64,000 nt of DNA from Phorcus lineatus (GCA_921293015.1 OV121091.1:8709755-8773754); one strand, 5' to 3'. Counted from the stretch's first letter, positions 46,053-57,458 are shown. Numbers and translations are program-made. Notes: generated from the letters alone by a model not told the origin.

Positions 46053-47213
46053 GTGCAGGTGTGTATGTATTGTGTAGAGAGCTGGTGTTCAAGATGGCGA
46101 CTCTCTGTGAGCTTGAAGAAAACCCAAGTGGTTCATTTCCGTCCAAGTGGTCATGCCAGGTCAACGTTTGAATTTTCTATTGGAGAAGATAATGTTAGTT
46201 ACTCTCATGCATACAAGTATCTAGGAATATGGTTTCATGAGCATCTTGATTTAAATTTTACAGCAGCCGAAATAGCCAAATCTGCTAACCGTGCCCTTGG
46301 AGTTATCATTTGTAAATATAAAGCTACTGGTGGAATGAAATATGATGTTTTTAACACTCTGTATAATAATCTAGTTCAGCCGATCTTATCTTATGGTGCC
46401 GGCATATGGGGAACAAGGCAATTTAATTGCATTAATGTTGTGCAGAACAAAGCGTGTCGTTTCTTTCTTGGAGTAGGAAGAAAATCTCCTAATCTAGCTG
46501 TGCGCGGAGATATGGGTTGGACTTCCACCTTCACTAAACAAAAATTAGAAATCCTACGTTTGTGGCGTGTTATAAGGAAAAGTGATAATGATAGAATCGT
46601 CCATAAAATCAATACATGGTCTCAAAAGTATCGCAGATCGTGGACTAACAGGGTCAACTCCACAATCTTATCATGGCAACTGCCTGTATCTGATATCATG
46701 AACATCACCGTTTCTGAAATGGAGTGTGTTAAGAACTGGTTGTTTTTATTAGACCAACATGATTGGTTAAATCAAATGTGGGATGACAAAGGACTCATAA
46801 ATGGTAATAAACTTCGTACATATCGGTTATATAAAGACACACTATGTACAGAAGATTATGTTAGAACAGCAGTAAATCGGAGTGCTTACGCCAAACTCAG
46901 ATGTGGAACTCTTCCTTTAGCGATTGAAACTGGGAGATATGCCCGCCCAGTGATACCCTTATCAAACAGGACTTGCACTCTCTGCGACGAGGACGTCGTA
47001 GAAGATGAAATACATTTCTTGACTAGCTGCAGTTTATATAGTGACTTAAGATATAACTTATGGACCTATGCTGAATCCCTCCTACCGTCCTTCATTCATC
47101 AGTCACCTGTCAGCCAGTTCTGTTTTCTTATGAATAATCCTACATTGTGTAAATCTTTAGCCGCTCTTGTGAATAAATTGTATAAGCGTAGAGTGCTTCA
47201 TGCTCATAATTAG
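46053..47213 (+). CDS. LINE RT C-terminal half (thumb, connection, Cys-His finger), open frame
   Basis: The frame is open for 386 codons but starts after the catalytic YADD-type box, so it has no active site. It reads WCSRWRLSVSLKKTQVVHF (RT motif 6 region), YKYLGIWFHEHLDL, QPILSYGAGIWG and CRFFLGVGRKSPN, then a long connection domain and a C-terminal zinc-binding-type motif C-X2-C-X8-H-X4-C in CTLCDEDVVEDEIHFLTSC. The absence of stops over 1.1 kb suggests a fairly recent insertion. It cannot encode a working enzyme alone; the initiator at 46053 is only the first ATG-type codon after truncation. Confidence 0.85.
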   Translation: MQVCMYCVESWCSRWRLSVSLKKTQVVHFRPSGHARSTFEFSIGEDNVSYSHAYKYLGIWFHEHLDLNFTAAEIAKSANRALGVIICKYKATGGMKYDVFNTLYNNLVQPILSYGAGIWGTRQFNCINVVQNKACRFFLGVGRKSPNLAVRGDMGWTSTFTKQKLEILRLWRVIRKSDNDRIVHKINTWSQKYRRSWTNRVNSTILSWQLPVSDIMNITVSEMECVKNWLFLLDQHDWLNQMWDDKGLINGNKLRTYRLYKDTLCTEDYVRTAVNRSAYAKLRCGTLPLAIETGRYARPVIPLSNRTCTLCDEDVVEDEIHFLTSCSLYSDLRYNLWTYAESLLPSFIHQSPVSQFCFLMNNPTLCKSLAALVNKLYKRRVLHAHN

Positions 47214-47319
47214 GGTTTTAATGCTATATATTGATATTATTTTGTTGTTACCATTGTAATGTATTTTATTGATGATATGTCTTATGCATGCGTGTAAGAA
47301 TGACCTTATTTGTGAATGT

Positions 47320-47500
47320 TTGTGTGCATGCATGTATGTATGTATGTATACATGTACATGGCAGTACGTAGGGGTGTGTGAGTTTGTATGCAGTATGTAT
47401 GTTTGTATGTATGTAGTATGTATTATGTATATATATTGACATGTATGTAAATATGTATGTAGGTATGTATGTATATATGTGTTGATGTATGTATGATGGT
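47320..47500 (+). repeat. (GTAT)n microsatellite
   Basis: Imperfect GTAT repeats in several blocks in the 3' UTR of the LINE. Confidence 0.9.
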
Positions 47501-47955
47501 AAGATTTAATTCTGGTATCAAAGTATGGAAAGTTATGATTGGTTGGTATAGTATGATATGGTATGGTAGTAAGTGTATGCTATGGTAGTAAGTGCTATTT
47601 ATAGATGTAATGTGTGTGTGTGTTGACGCGCATGTCAGAGTGTGCGTGTACTTAAGTGCGGAGATAAGTTGAATTTCGTGTGAAAGTAATGATATTTGCG
47701 CGTGAATCGGCGTTGCGAATGTTCTATTATGAGTGTTATTTTACAAATACGATTATACATGTCTTTTAATGAATGTTTGATAAGTTTAATATTTATATAA
47801 TATATTTTATCATATATTGTTTTAAATGAATATGTAGTGTCTCGTAGGCCTATTGGCCGGATGTTACTTTTAAACATGTTTTATATCTGTATTCATTTGG
47901 TATTGTAACATGTGACACTTAAATAAAATAATTTTCTTTTTCTTCTTCTTCTTCT

Positions 47956-49245
47956 GTATCCATTCAATGGCAGACAGGGGCGTGGATCTATTAAGCATAT
48001 TGTCGAATAAAAAAACATGTATATGATAAATTAATGAATGTTACAGGACCGTTATTGACCGTGCTTGATAGACGATGCGCTCAGCATGTTCAGTAAAGCA
48101 TTACTCGAATAAACTCTTATATTATTACTAGTATTCAAAGTAGAATAACACTTGTGATCAAAGTATCAATTACATGCAATAATCAAATTGATAAATCATG
48201 ACATAAGACTAAAGTGATGCATTAAAGAAGTAAATTAAAATCAAAGTGTAACTTTAAATAGCCTCAAATTCTTCACAAATGATTTATGAATAGATGTACA
48301 TAAATGTATATAATAACGCTTCCTTTCGTTTCGTCTTAGATATATGAATTCAATGCGTTTTACAGATCAAATGTATCTAACACTGTTTCAAAATTCACAA
48401 AGACTCCAATCGTTTCATCTGATTTAATAAACCTTCTTTTTTAAGTATTTATTTTTCCCTTTCAAGACCCACATATGCCGAATGTTTTCATTTACCAAAC
48501 GTATTATAATTTTGCACAATGAGAAACGATTTTCAATTCTTCTTGCTTTCCTGAGGATAGCATCATACGTAAGAAACTCGTTTTCCTCATTTACTGTATT
48601 GAAATCTATATGCCTTCACCCTGAGAAAAAGATTTATGAGATGACTATGATTATGGTTCTTAATAATTGTTATGGCAACTAGATTTGACAACATTTTCTA
48701 GAATAAAGAAGGCTTCTTTAATTTTTTCCTTTGATTTCTTGATGACAGGTTTTTAAAGGTAGTTTGTATGCATATCCACAGCATAATTTTGAAATTGGTA
48801 GGTCTACAAAACTTTATTATAGATTTTGTCATTGATCTGCATTATCATTTCAAAGAAAGAACAGTAGCAGTATCTTTCACGTGTATGGTCTACATATACT
48901 ACTATTACAATATGAATTGATGAATGGAAATGTTACATTTTTTTGGATATTAAACGAAATTAGTTAACCCCCCTCCCCCACCCCAACCCGGTCTATCTTG
49001 TCACGGATCGTTGAGCTCTGCTCTATTTGAAGAAAAGAGGCTTGCTCCTGTCTGATTGCTTGTGATTGCATAAAGGTGTTTTATGACCCAAAAATGCTAA
49101 TTGACGGGGAACTAACAAAAGGAGTATAATTGCGCGGGACTACTTGAAGTCATCGGATTAAATTGACGACACATACACACGTAAAATATTTACTGGTATA
49201 TTGTCACAACAATCAGACTGATTCAAATGGTCTTATTTTTTATGA
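47956..49245. other. Intronic stretch without recognised features
   Basis: AT-rich non-coding. A C-rich patch at 48967-48990 is the only oddity. Confidence 0.55.
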
Positions 49246-49249
49246 CACA

Positions 49250-49575
49250 CAGGTGGCCGTTATATAATCCTATCGCATTCAATTTCAGTTCTTGATTTAA
49301 TTGTCTCTAATTATACCTTTTGAATTTTAACGCCTTGGATCCACCAAGCGGAATATATGTCCTGTCATAATGGCGTAATCTTGGCATTCGACTGCTACTC
49401 AGTTTATTGTCACGGCGTCCAGTCATTTTGAACCAATGAACTTGTAGAATATATATTCAACCAATAAATTAAGAGAAGGAGATTTGGCTCATGTACTTCT
49501 AAGGACGATGACACACATTTTAACAAGTACATCGTGAATAACGGGTACCAACATTCTTTAGGATTACATAGGATG
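49250..49575 (+). repeat. Conserved non-coding block, copy 2
   Basis: Diverged copy of 12990-13320 in the same orientation; see that entry for shared landmarks. The best-kept part is AACCAATGAACTTGTAGAAT onwards at 49430-49466. Outside these landmarks the two blocks differ widely, so the duplication is old or the landmarks are under constraint. Confidence 0.8.
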
Positions 49576-50218
49576 TTTCTAACGCTTGCGCCAGGTATGT
49601 TTTCATGTCATTGATTGTTAAATTCGAAGACAGAGATATTGCAACACGGTGTGAGATGTTATACTAGCTAACAATATAATATACGTTAGTTAAATACAAA
49701 CGAATCATCCACTTAGTACTAAGTTGTCATAAAGTGAAGTGAAACAAAATGATTTTTTCTACAGTAAACATTAAACAGGTTTTTACATTCTCTCCCGTTT
49801 ATTACAAAAACCTTCCTTTTTTTCGAGACAATTTAGAGCTTCATATCGATAATAAATGTTGTAACACTACGTGATATCCCATAGTAATGGATCTCTCACC
49901 GACCAAGTTCTTAACCTTTTTTATATAAACCCACCCACGAAAACCGCGTCCAAGGATTGTCACAGTCCAATCAAAATGGATTTGACGACTAAGAGGTAAA
50001 GTTGATATCATGAAGCAGTTACATATTGTATTTTGGAATTCTTTCGGTCATGCTATTGCCTCTATTTTGCTGTTGAATTAGCTTAAAAATACAGAGAAAA
50101 TCAAAGGGCTGGACTTTCAGCTGACAACTAGCACGTCACACACTGGGCGTGGCTTCGAGTCATGCTTCGGTGATTTTGTCTAAGCATTCGCCTCATTAGG
50201 CGGTTATCCAAGGGGGAG

Positions 50219-50762
50219 AGGACTAATTAAGGTACGAGAAGGTTTAGTACAAGTAGGACCCTACATATTAAATTTATCTCTTGCGCAAAAGGTGTAATAA
50301 TCCTTGAAATTCCTTATTCTATTTTAAGGCGATAAGGTTCATTGTACTTATGGTGAAGGAATAAATTTGACAAATTGCACAAACAAGCTTCTTATATAGA
50401 CTATATAAATTGCTTTATTAGATAGAATGAGTTTAATTTGTTGTTGTTCCCTTCAATTGAAAAAAATTTGCTCATTAATGTTACAACACCCAGTACTTTT
50501 TAGATGATAGCAACAATGAAAACGTGGGGGGGGGGGGGGGGTGGGGGGGGGTGGGGGGGGGGGTCTTGAATGTAAATTCGCCAACCAAAAAAAGGACTAA
50601 GGTACAAGAGGGTTTAGTACAAGTAGGACCCTACATATTAATTTTATGTCTTGCGCAAAAGGTGGAATAATCCTTGAAATTCCTTATTCTACATGAAGGC
50701 GATAAGTTTCATTGTACTCATGGTGAAGGAAACTAAATTTGACAAATTGCACGAACAAGCTT
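50219..50762 (+). repeat. Direct repeat pair (about 170 bp) around a G-rich run
   Basis: Copies at 50219-50390 and 50593-50762 share long identical stretches such as TAGGACCCTACATATTAA and TCCTTGAAATTCCTTATTCT, with scattered differences. Between them lies a G-rich run (50526-50564) of about 39 nt broken by two T's. Possibly a local segmental duplication; function unknown. Confidence 0.9.
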
Positions 50763-50769
50763 TTCAGTC

Positions 50770-52050
50770 AAAAGCAGCACTATCTTTGCATGTGTAGTTT
50801 AACTATGCGAATCCATTACCTTCTCTGAAAGATTAGAACGTGTTAAAAAACAAATTGATGTTAGTGGTTTTTGCTTGATTCTTGATAATTTCTTCGACTA
50901 GACTAATACAGAGGATCGGTTTGAGTAACGAGATGTTTGACCTCTTAAGATAGTACATTTGGCATAAGTAAATGTTTATTTGTGAAATTTTGGTTAATAA
51001 TGACATTAAAATAATTTGCTTCTGCCCCGTTGAAGACGGCTTCGGTATAAAAGTGTTTGGCCATTCTGCCTATAAATTGTTACTTATTCTGTATATATCG
51101 TATCCCCTTTTAGTCAGTTCCTAAACTTTTGTACACCTTTTCTGTTCCTTAATCCTGTATATATATTCCTGTTATCGTCAAAACAAAGTGCTTTATTTGG
51201 CTTCAGGTGAAAATGATTGTTTTATTTAGTTTAAGTCGACTTTACATACCATATTGAAAATAAAATATAAATGCATATGATCCTACTTTAATCGTTAACA
51301 ATCGAATTAAAATTTTCAATTTCCTGCCGTATCAAAAGGGTAACTTTGATAATTCAGAAACTGTTTGGTAACATAACATATTTCAAGTTTTATGTCATTC
51401 ATTATTATTGTCCTACTAATTTATATTCAAACACTAGTAACCATTTTGAAACTGTATTATAAGAAAAAATAGAAGTATTAAACAGCGTTAACTTTATACT
51501 TACTGCCCTTACATGTAGAGATATAAGATGCATGTTTTTTCTAATGTGCATGTTATGTTACAGTTCTAAATCCTTCTATTGCCGCTTGCCACTTTATTTA
51601 AGTTTCTCTATTTTGTTTTGAAAAATCAGTGAAAGAAAGTTACTGAACGGTAATTGAACACATGCTTCAAATACATGTATATTCTTATTTCATCTGTTGC
51701 AGCAATAAGACACAAATGAGTCTAGGTGAAATGTGAATACGCTAACAGGTGTAATGATCAAGTGTGTGCGTTCAAGCGTTACAGTGTATAACATTGAGCC
51801 TTACTTCTATAAAATTAAAACAGCCTGTTTAGAAAATTCCCTTCTGATTCTAATTAAAACAAATATTTTAAAATCTACAGGTTAAAACAAACACTTGATA
51901 TTAATATGTTAATAGTAAAGTGACAATGTTATTTCAGGAATATGATAGTAGAAGGTAACAAATATACTAGTATGATGTATTACTTTTTTTTATGAAAATC
52001 TTCATACTTTCATATTCATCCATTCTTGCCTACTCTTGCCACCAGGAGGG
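50770..52050. other. Intronic stretch with a diverged array end motif
   Basis: Mostly featureless. At 51535-51602 the order AATGTGCATGTTATG, TAAATCCTTCTATTG, CCGCTTGCCAC, TTTATTTA resembles the end motif of the alpha/beta/gamma units. Confidence 0.5.
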
Positions 52051-52052
52051 GA

Positions 52053-52287
52053 TGCGGTATGGTATCAGTCTCCGGATCCTATTATTCTTATCTACTTTGG
52101 ATCCGGTAGAGAATCCGGTGGTGTCCGACCGGATCTAGTATCCGGTGAGGGATCCGGCTCCGGATCCCCGTATTCTTCGCTACTGGGGGATCCGGCAAGG
52201 GATCCGGCGGTGTATGGCCGGATCCCGGATCCCAGTATACCATTCTTGCGAGGATCCGGCTAACGGATTCAGGGTATATTCACCCTG
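52053..52287 (-). repeat. GGATCC-rich minisatellite, copy 2 (inverted)
   Basis: Reverse-complement copy of 43530-43802, ending in the same CAGGGT...ACCCTG hairpin at 52270-52287. It directly adjoins the 3' part of the ATPase-like gene. Confidence 0.93.
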
Positions 52288-52863
52288 TGATATTTTCTCA
52301 TTTTGCAACTGTATATGATGTTGGATGGTCTGTACACAGTACCAATTTCGCGTATTTATTTTGGTCCAGCTGTTTTTAAACTTTTTCTTTCTCACCTTTG
52401 GTTTTGATGATACAGTTTTCCTTTAAACAGTCATCAAAATTGTCTTTATCCTTACACTTAAATAAACAAATCCATCTTGTCTGCTCTCTAAAATCAGTCA
52501 GTATTGAGTTAAATTTTTTAGACAAAATCCATACGATAACTCATTCTTCTTTTTTGTGAGATCTTTCTCTGCACTACAATCATCAAGTATGAATAAGGTG
52601 GTTTCATTTTTAAATATTTCATGCAAATGGTTCAACCCTTCATTCCGACGATCCCTAGGAAGAATTGTATATACTTCTGGATCTGTGTTTATCCACAATC
52701 TAGATTTATATATTTCATTATCTTTTATGGTAGGACATAATATTACTATGTGTTCGAAATTTTCATAGTAATAGCTCTCGATTAAATCTAGAACAAATCT
52801 TGTCTTACCACACCCAGTCTGGCTACAATTTATAGCACAATGTGGATCTTTAGGTAACATCAT
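52288..52863 (-). pseudogene. Packaging-type ATPase (A32/FtsK-HerA-like) of the virus-like element, broken
   Basis: Viral and Polinton packaging ATPases drive DNA into capsids. This minus-strand frame (52863-52498, 121 codons) has a Walker A-type sequence SQTGCGKTRFVLDLIE near residues 14-29, then HIVILCPTIKDNEIY, and a Walker B-type TLFILDDCSAEKDL near residue 90-103. After a stop and shift, coding resumes (REQTRWICLFKCKDKDNFDD, 52490-52420) and fades at the minisatellite. A part between these blocks seems deleted. The glycine-rich loop and DD support an ATPase; assignment to the A32-like group is from the overall pattern and memory. It is the best-supported gene of the virus-like element and is divergent from the gene at 53017. 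Confidence 0.6.
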
Positions 52864-53016
52864 CCTTTATTTTTAAGATTAAACCTTTATATATAAAATG
52901 TTGGATATTTTATTGATGAGTATAATCTTAACGATTTTAGGTTTCCGCTTTGTACTTCTCAGTGTCTTTATGTCCTTGCTATTTCTTGCTTTAAACATTA
53001 GAGTTCCATTTCTAAA

Positions 53017-53445
53017 ATGGATATCAATGAAGTTTTAGGTGAAATTTCCAAATATTACATCTTGAGCTAGTTGAAAGTAAGAGAGAAAAGCTTATGATAG
53101 CTGTTTTAGGTAGAGGGAAATATGTTGAGAAGAAAATTACTACAGAGAGAATTAATAGAATGACAGATGAAGTAATGATAGAATACGAGAAATATGAACG
53201 TAGGTTATGTATGTGCTGTTATGGCTAAGACGTTAGGAAAGTCTTTGCTGCATTTATATTCTACTACTGTAAGCTACTTCTTAGACATCCCTCCCGAAAA
53301 TAAAAGCCAGCTAATGGATGATCTTAATGATGAGCCTTTTCTTGATAGTGCTATAAACAAAACTTGCTGTGAGCTTTACTATACGTACGGGATGTTCCTA
53401 GCACCGCTTACAACTTTTATTTTTTCCCCTGTGCATAATAGTTAA
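53017..53445 (+). pseudogene. Accessory gene of the virus-like element, frameshifted
   Basis: It starts at ATG 53017 (MDINEVLGEIS), 153 bp from the ATPase-like start in divergent orientation. It shifts near 53065 to a lysine-rich helical stretch (ESKREKLMIAVLGRGKYVEK, MTDEVMIEYEKYE) and again near 53200 to KTLGKSLLHLYSTTVSYFLD, DDLNDEPFLDSAINK and CELYYTYGMFLAPLTT, ending at 53445. The original would be about 140 residues. No function is recognised; the compact gene spacing and two-strand layout are like those of DNA-virus-derived elements. Confidence 0.45.
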
Positions 53446-55778
53446 TAATTGTAAATGTTAAGAACTTACTTTTTTTCAACTGAATCAAAGGTAGAATTAC
53501 CGTCATTACTTCTTTATACCTTCAATCGAAGATTAAAATATATCTACCAACAAAAACGGTTCTGGTGACATCTTCAAAATGCAATCATTACTCAATTCTA
53601 AAAACTCAAAATAATAATACTAACGTTATAAATCCTACTGTACCTACAGCATATGATACCTTACATAAAAAGTACAATTAATATTTTTATTTTGTCCACC
53701 CTTCAAGTGATAAATGTTCTTCCTTCCTGATTTGTTTCAATGAAAATGTACTTTAAAATGTTGCAGTTTTTAATCACTAAGCAATGCTGTTAAGAAAATT
53801 GTATATATGAAATATACTCTAGGCCTCTTCAATGATAGAATAAAGATTCATTGATTGACAATAAAATCATGGTTATACAAAGTCAATAAACAATCCTCCC
53901 AAAATATCCAAATGAAATATCTAAAGACGTTATTAATAATTTGATTAACATGAAGATAATTTCACTTCAACGATATTACCAAACTCCTCTTCCACATAAC
54001 AGTTACTCCTTCGGAATCACTGGTTCTCGTTTTTATAACCACAGAGTATTTTGAAGCAAATCAAAGAATATTGCCAAAATTCTATCTTGTTGAAAGATAT
54101 ACACACAATATTTGTAATGTTTTAAACCCAAATAAATCAAGAAATCGATCTTAAGGTGATTTAAATTTGAATATAGATAGAGTTAATTCTTCTCACATGC
54201 ATAGCAATGTAGTAGGAAATTATTGCACACCGTCCACAAAAATCAGATAGGCGGAAAAGAAATGCCATTTTCAATTACATTATATCATTTATATCCAGTG
54301 CTCTTTTTTAAGAATAAACAACAAGATGCGAGGAATTACAGTTTATCTGTCCTGAGTGGGTTATGGTGATAAATTCTGAGCTTTAGCGAGCAATTTATTA
54401 CAATAATTCACGAGGGATAGATAATCCGTAATTCCGTGCTTCTAGTTGATTATTCTTTTCTTACCCGAGTCAAATTTAAGAACAATTACGGTACTTTTTT
54501 ACCTTAGTGAAGGCGAGTTGCAAGTTAAATCGGTCATTGTATTCATCCTTAAGCAAATTTCATAGAAATACTATTTCTTCTGCTCAATGTTTACATGTCA
54601 ATAAGAATTATGTTCTTTAGAATTAGACTAAGGGTAGTAACTTATCCTTTTGAACATTTGAATATTTGTTAGAAATAAGAACAAAGAATGATATCTTTAT
54701 GTTTCTAACTTATTGCATTGCCTGTAACATTTTCATTACAAGTTCGTTTTCGGTAAATGATCAATTTTAGCTTACTGTTGCTGGGTATTCTTAAAATGGA
54801 TCGGCCCATTTTGAAATGTTAACATTGATGATTATACGAAATTGGTCATTGATAAAACTCAAAATTCACCTTTAATGCAAATGTTTTATACATGATTTTG
54901 TAATCAATTCCAGGGGCAGATATGCTTTTATAATTAAATATTGATCAACTCAATTGTTACCTGTAAATAGGATGTTGCATATTGATATTGAAAGCAACTA
55001 ATTCTACCGTGGGTTCTATATTGTACAATGGCCATGATCCCATGTGTACGAACAGCGTAGGGCGTATTGTTTAGTACGTAATGCGTATCTAAAATAGTAA
55101 CAGTTGACTTGATAAACGCGGAATGCGTAAAGCGTTATGTGAAACACGAAGTATGTGATCCCTGATCCCTGGAACGCCCCGGGTTTCCGAATATGCAAAA
55201 CGCATTTATACAGAAACCAAAAGCGGGGATTGTCGAGGTCTTTTAATCAGCAGATCACATGGTTATTCATATAAGGTAGAAATATGAATCATCATTTCAT
55301 TTAGCACTCAATTCTCACGCACACATGGAAAATGACATTATGCGTCAAGCCTTACTCAACACGTATCACGTGATATGAATATGGCACGAGTTATAAAGCG
55401 TGTGAAATGAAAATCAATGAAATATACGTTTACCCTATATAAGAAGCACCAATTTAAAAAGAACCAACAAAATTATTTTTTAATATTGACCAAAATCATG
55501 ATGCGTAACTTATCGATAACACCAACCAAAACAGTTACTTGAAAAATTTATCTTCAGTTCACTTTAAAAACCAATTAAATCGTAATTATTCATGTAGAAA
55601 GAAAGCGTGGCTGTGTGCATAGCGGCTTTGCTGCCTGCAGGTCTCCACAAATACGCTGGTCAACTTGCCAAATGCCATTGAAATTTTGAATTGGGCAGTA
55701 ACATTATATAATATTGTCATCTTGTTAACTGGGGTAGAAGAAAGCAGTTAAAAAGTTATCGAAAAACTTTTCTTGAGG
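53446..55778. other. Intronic stretch without recognised features
   Basis: AT-rich. Weak coding-like text occurs at 53890-54060 on the plus strand (NNLINMKIISLQRYYQ) and may be a further scrap of the virus-like element; too weak to call. A GC-richer patch at 55000-55240 has no recognisable gene. Confidence 0.45.
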
Positions 55779-55958
55779 CTTGCAGTATTGGTTGTGTAAG
55801 AACTTTTGAAAAGCTAAAATATTCAAATCTTTTAGCCTTTACTACGCAATATTTAAACACATGCATAACTTGCAGTATTGGTTGTGTAAGAACTTTTGAA
55901 AAGCTAAAATATTCAAATCTTATAAGCCTTTACTACGCAATATTTAAACACATGCATA
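55779..55958 (+). repeat. 90-bp tandem duplication
   Basis: Copies start CTTGCAGTATTGGTTGTG at 55779 and 55869 and are almost identical, differing at a small indel near TCTTTTAGCC/TCTTATAAGCC. Confidence 0.93.
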
Positions 55959-56990
55959 CATATTGATAAAGGTAATTATCGGCTCTTTCAATTTAAAACG
56001 CTTAATCCATAATTCAGTCATCTCTCACTGGTTTTGCCAGTCAATTTCAATGTAGTGGTGACGAATCGAAATATGTGCAAATCATGTTAATTGTGGTACA
56101 ATAAACCCTACACAACGATTAACCATTCATGGCACTGAGTTCATAGAATTAGATCAACAGATTTGTTTCCTGCCTCGACTTTTGCATTGTAACATACGGA
56201 TGAGTTGTTTTGGTTAGTCACTAACTTTCCTGTATACTTACATTTCTACAAATGCCATTTAACTTTTCCTCTCAAAACTCATGTGATCTGAATGAATGAA
56301 ATGCCCCAAAAATATTTTTCAATTTTTTTTTGGATATCTGACGTAATTTGATGTCAAAGTAACCTGAAAATCTAAATGTTTTTTTTTTTTATCACCATCA
56401 CAATTTGACAATATTACACTATTCAATTTCACCTGAAATTTACCATTTTTGTGTGGGAAAATCAAATTCTAAAAGGTACAACCATGCACCATCCACGTAG
56501 ATAGAGGTAGTTTTCATCCTAAACCGTGCTCAAGTTTCCATACATGGGTACATGGACTCATGTATAGGATATATATCCTCCTATTGACGCTCGCGACTGT
56601 TTTCTTAGATGTTATTCGTTGAGTAGTAAAACTGCTGTGGCTGCTACAATCGTCATTGATTCATCAGTGAAGGTGCCATAGCATGGTGTTGTAAATCTAC
56701 ACATTTTAACAGCCTTTTACTAATTTTTAATTTAACCAAGTTCGATGTTAGTTAGAACCATGGTTTCTTCGTGGTATTAGTAAATTACAACCGTGGCGGA
56801 CTCAAAAACCAAGGGGAGGGAGTGGTAGCTTGGGGGTTCATACATTTAATGTAAGTATTTTCAAGTATTCTTGTATATGCCAGTAAGCAGGACGTCCTAA
56901 TATGAGGTCGTCCTAATATTTCCCCTTATAACTCAGAAGATGTGGGAGTAACTTTTACATTTTGTTTTTGACACGTGTACGGTTTCTGTG
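55959..56990. other. End of the giant intron, with a diverged array end motif
   Basis: No gene. At 56560-56605, GTATAGGATATATATCCTCC, TATTGACGCTCGCGAC and TTTTCTTA echo the array's end motif with its hairpin. Confidence 0.5.
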
Positions 56991-56996
56991 TTGCAG

Positions 56997-57458
56997 GCAG
57001 TGATGGAGAGCGTGAAGACCGTGTGTAAGTGTCACGGAGTATCCGGATCATGCACAATGAAGTCGTGCTGGCGGCAGCTGTCCCACTTCCGTTTTATTGG
57101 AAGCGTTTTAAAATCTAAATATCAACTGTCGAAAAAGATCACTGAATTCACGAACGAAGCAGCTGGTAAAGGCAATATTTTGCTAGATAAAAGCAATGCT
57201 ACGTTTTCAAGGAAAATATCACGTAAGCGAAAATGCCTGTTATTCATTGATGACTCGCCAAGTTTTTGCAATCCAGGGAAATATTCGCCAGGAACCTCAG
57301 GGCGAAATTGTAATGATTGTGAAGTGATGTGTTGTGGTCGTGGATATAATGTGAAAACGATTAAAGTAAATAGAAATTGTCATTGTCGTGTCATCTGGTG
57401 TTGCAACGTATACTGCAAATCGTGCATCAATGAAAATACTAGCTTCGTTTGCAAATGA
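56997..57458 (+). CDS. Wnt9: Wnt9 secreted ligand, last coding exon with C-terminal domain
   Basis: After the acceptor GTTGCAG the exon starts in phase 0: AVMESVKTVCKCHGVSGSC, where the Ser of CHGVSGSC is the conserved acylation site needed for secretion and Frizzled binding. It continues MKSCWRQLSHFRFIGSVLK, a variable lysine/arginine-rich linker, then FIDDSPSFCNPGKYSPGTSG, CEVMCCGRGYN and NCHCRVIWCCNVYCKSC, ending CK before TGA 57456-57458, as Wnt proteins do. DSPSFC with PGT(A/S)GR is the Wnt9-type C-terminal signature. All cysteines visible in the pattern are kept. The upstream methionines at 56988 lie in the intron. No defects seen, so the gene is probably functional. Confidence 0.95.
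   Translation, partial: AVMESVKTVCKCHGVSGSCTMKSCWRQLSHFRFIGSVLKSKYQLSKKITEFTNEAAGKGNILLDKSNATFSRKISRKRKCLLFIDDSPSFCNPGKYSPGTSGRNCNDCEVMCCGRGYNVKTIKVNRNCHCRVIWCCNVYCKSCINENTSFVCK

Larger units (their letters stand above)
46026..47955 (+). mobile_element. 5'-truncated LINE, RT C-terminal half and 3' UTR
   Basis: This begins inside the RT, carries one long open frame (46053-47213), a GTAT-rich 3' UTR and ends in AATAAAATAATTTT followed by a TTC repeat at 47937-47955, a tail-like run. No target duplication was identified with confidence. Clade is as for the nested minus-strand LINE at 14982-17085, by similar C-terminal finger and RT thumb motifs. Confidence 0.85.
10884..56996 (+). other. Wnt9 giant intron (46.1 kb) filled with transposons
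   Basis: The donor GTGAGT at 10884 and the acceptor TTGCAG ending at 56996 are the only junctions that keep phase 0 between HNTNVGIR and AVMESVKTVCKCHGVSG. The intron contains LINE pieces on both strands, the alpha/beta/gamma array, a broken virus-like element, a Tc1-like copy and minisatellites. The other introns of this gene visible here are far smaller. Confidence 0.88.
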
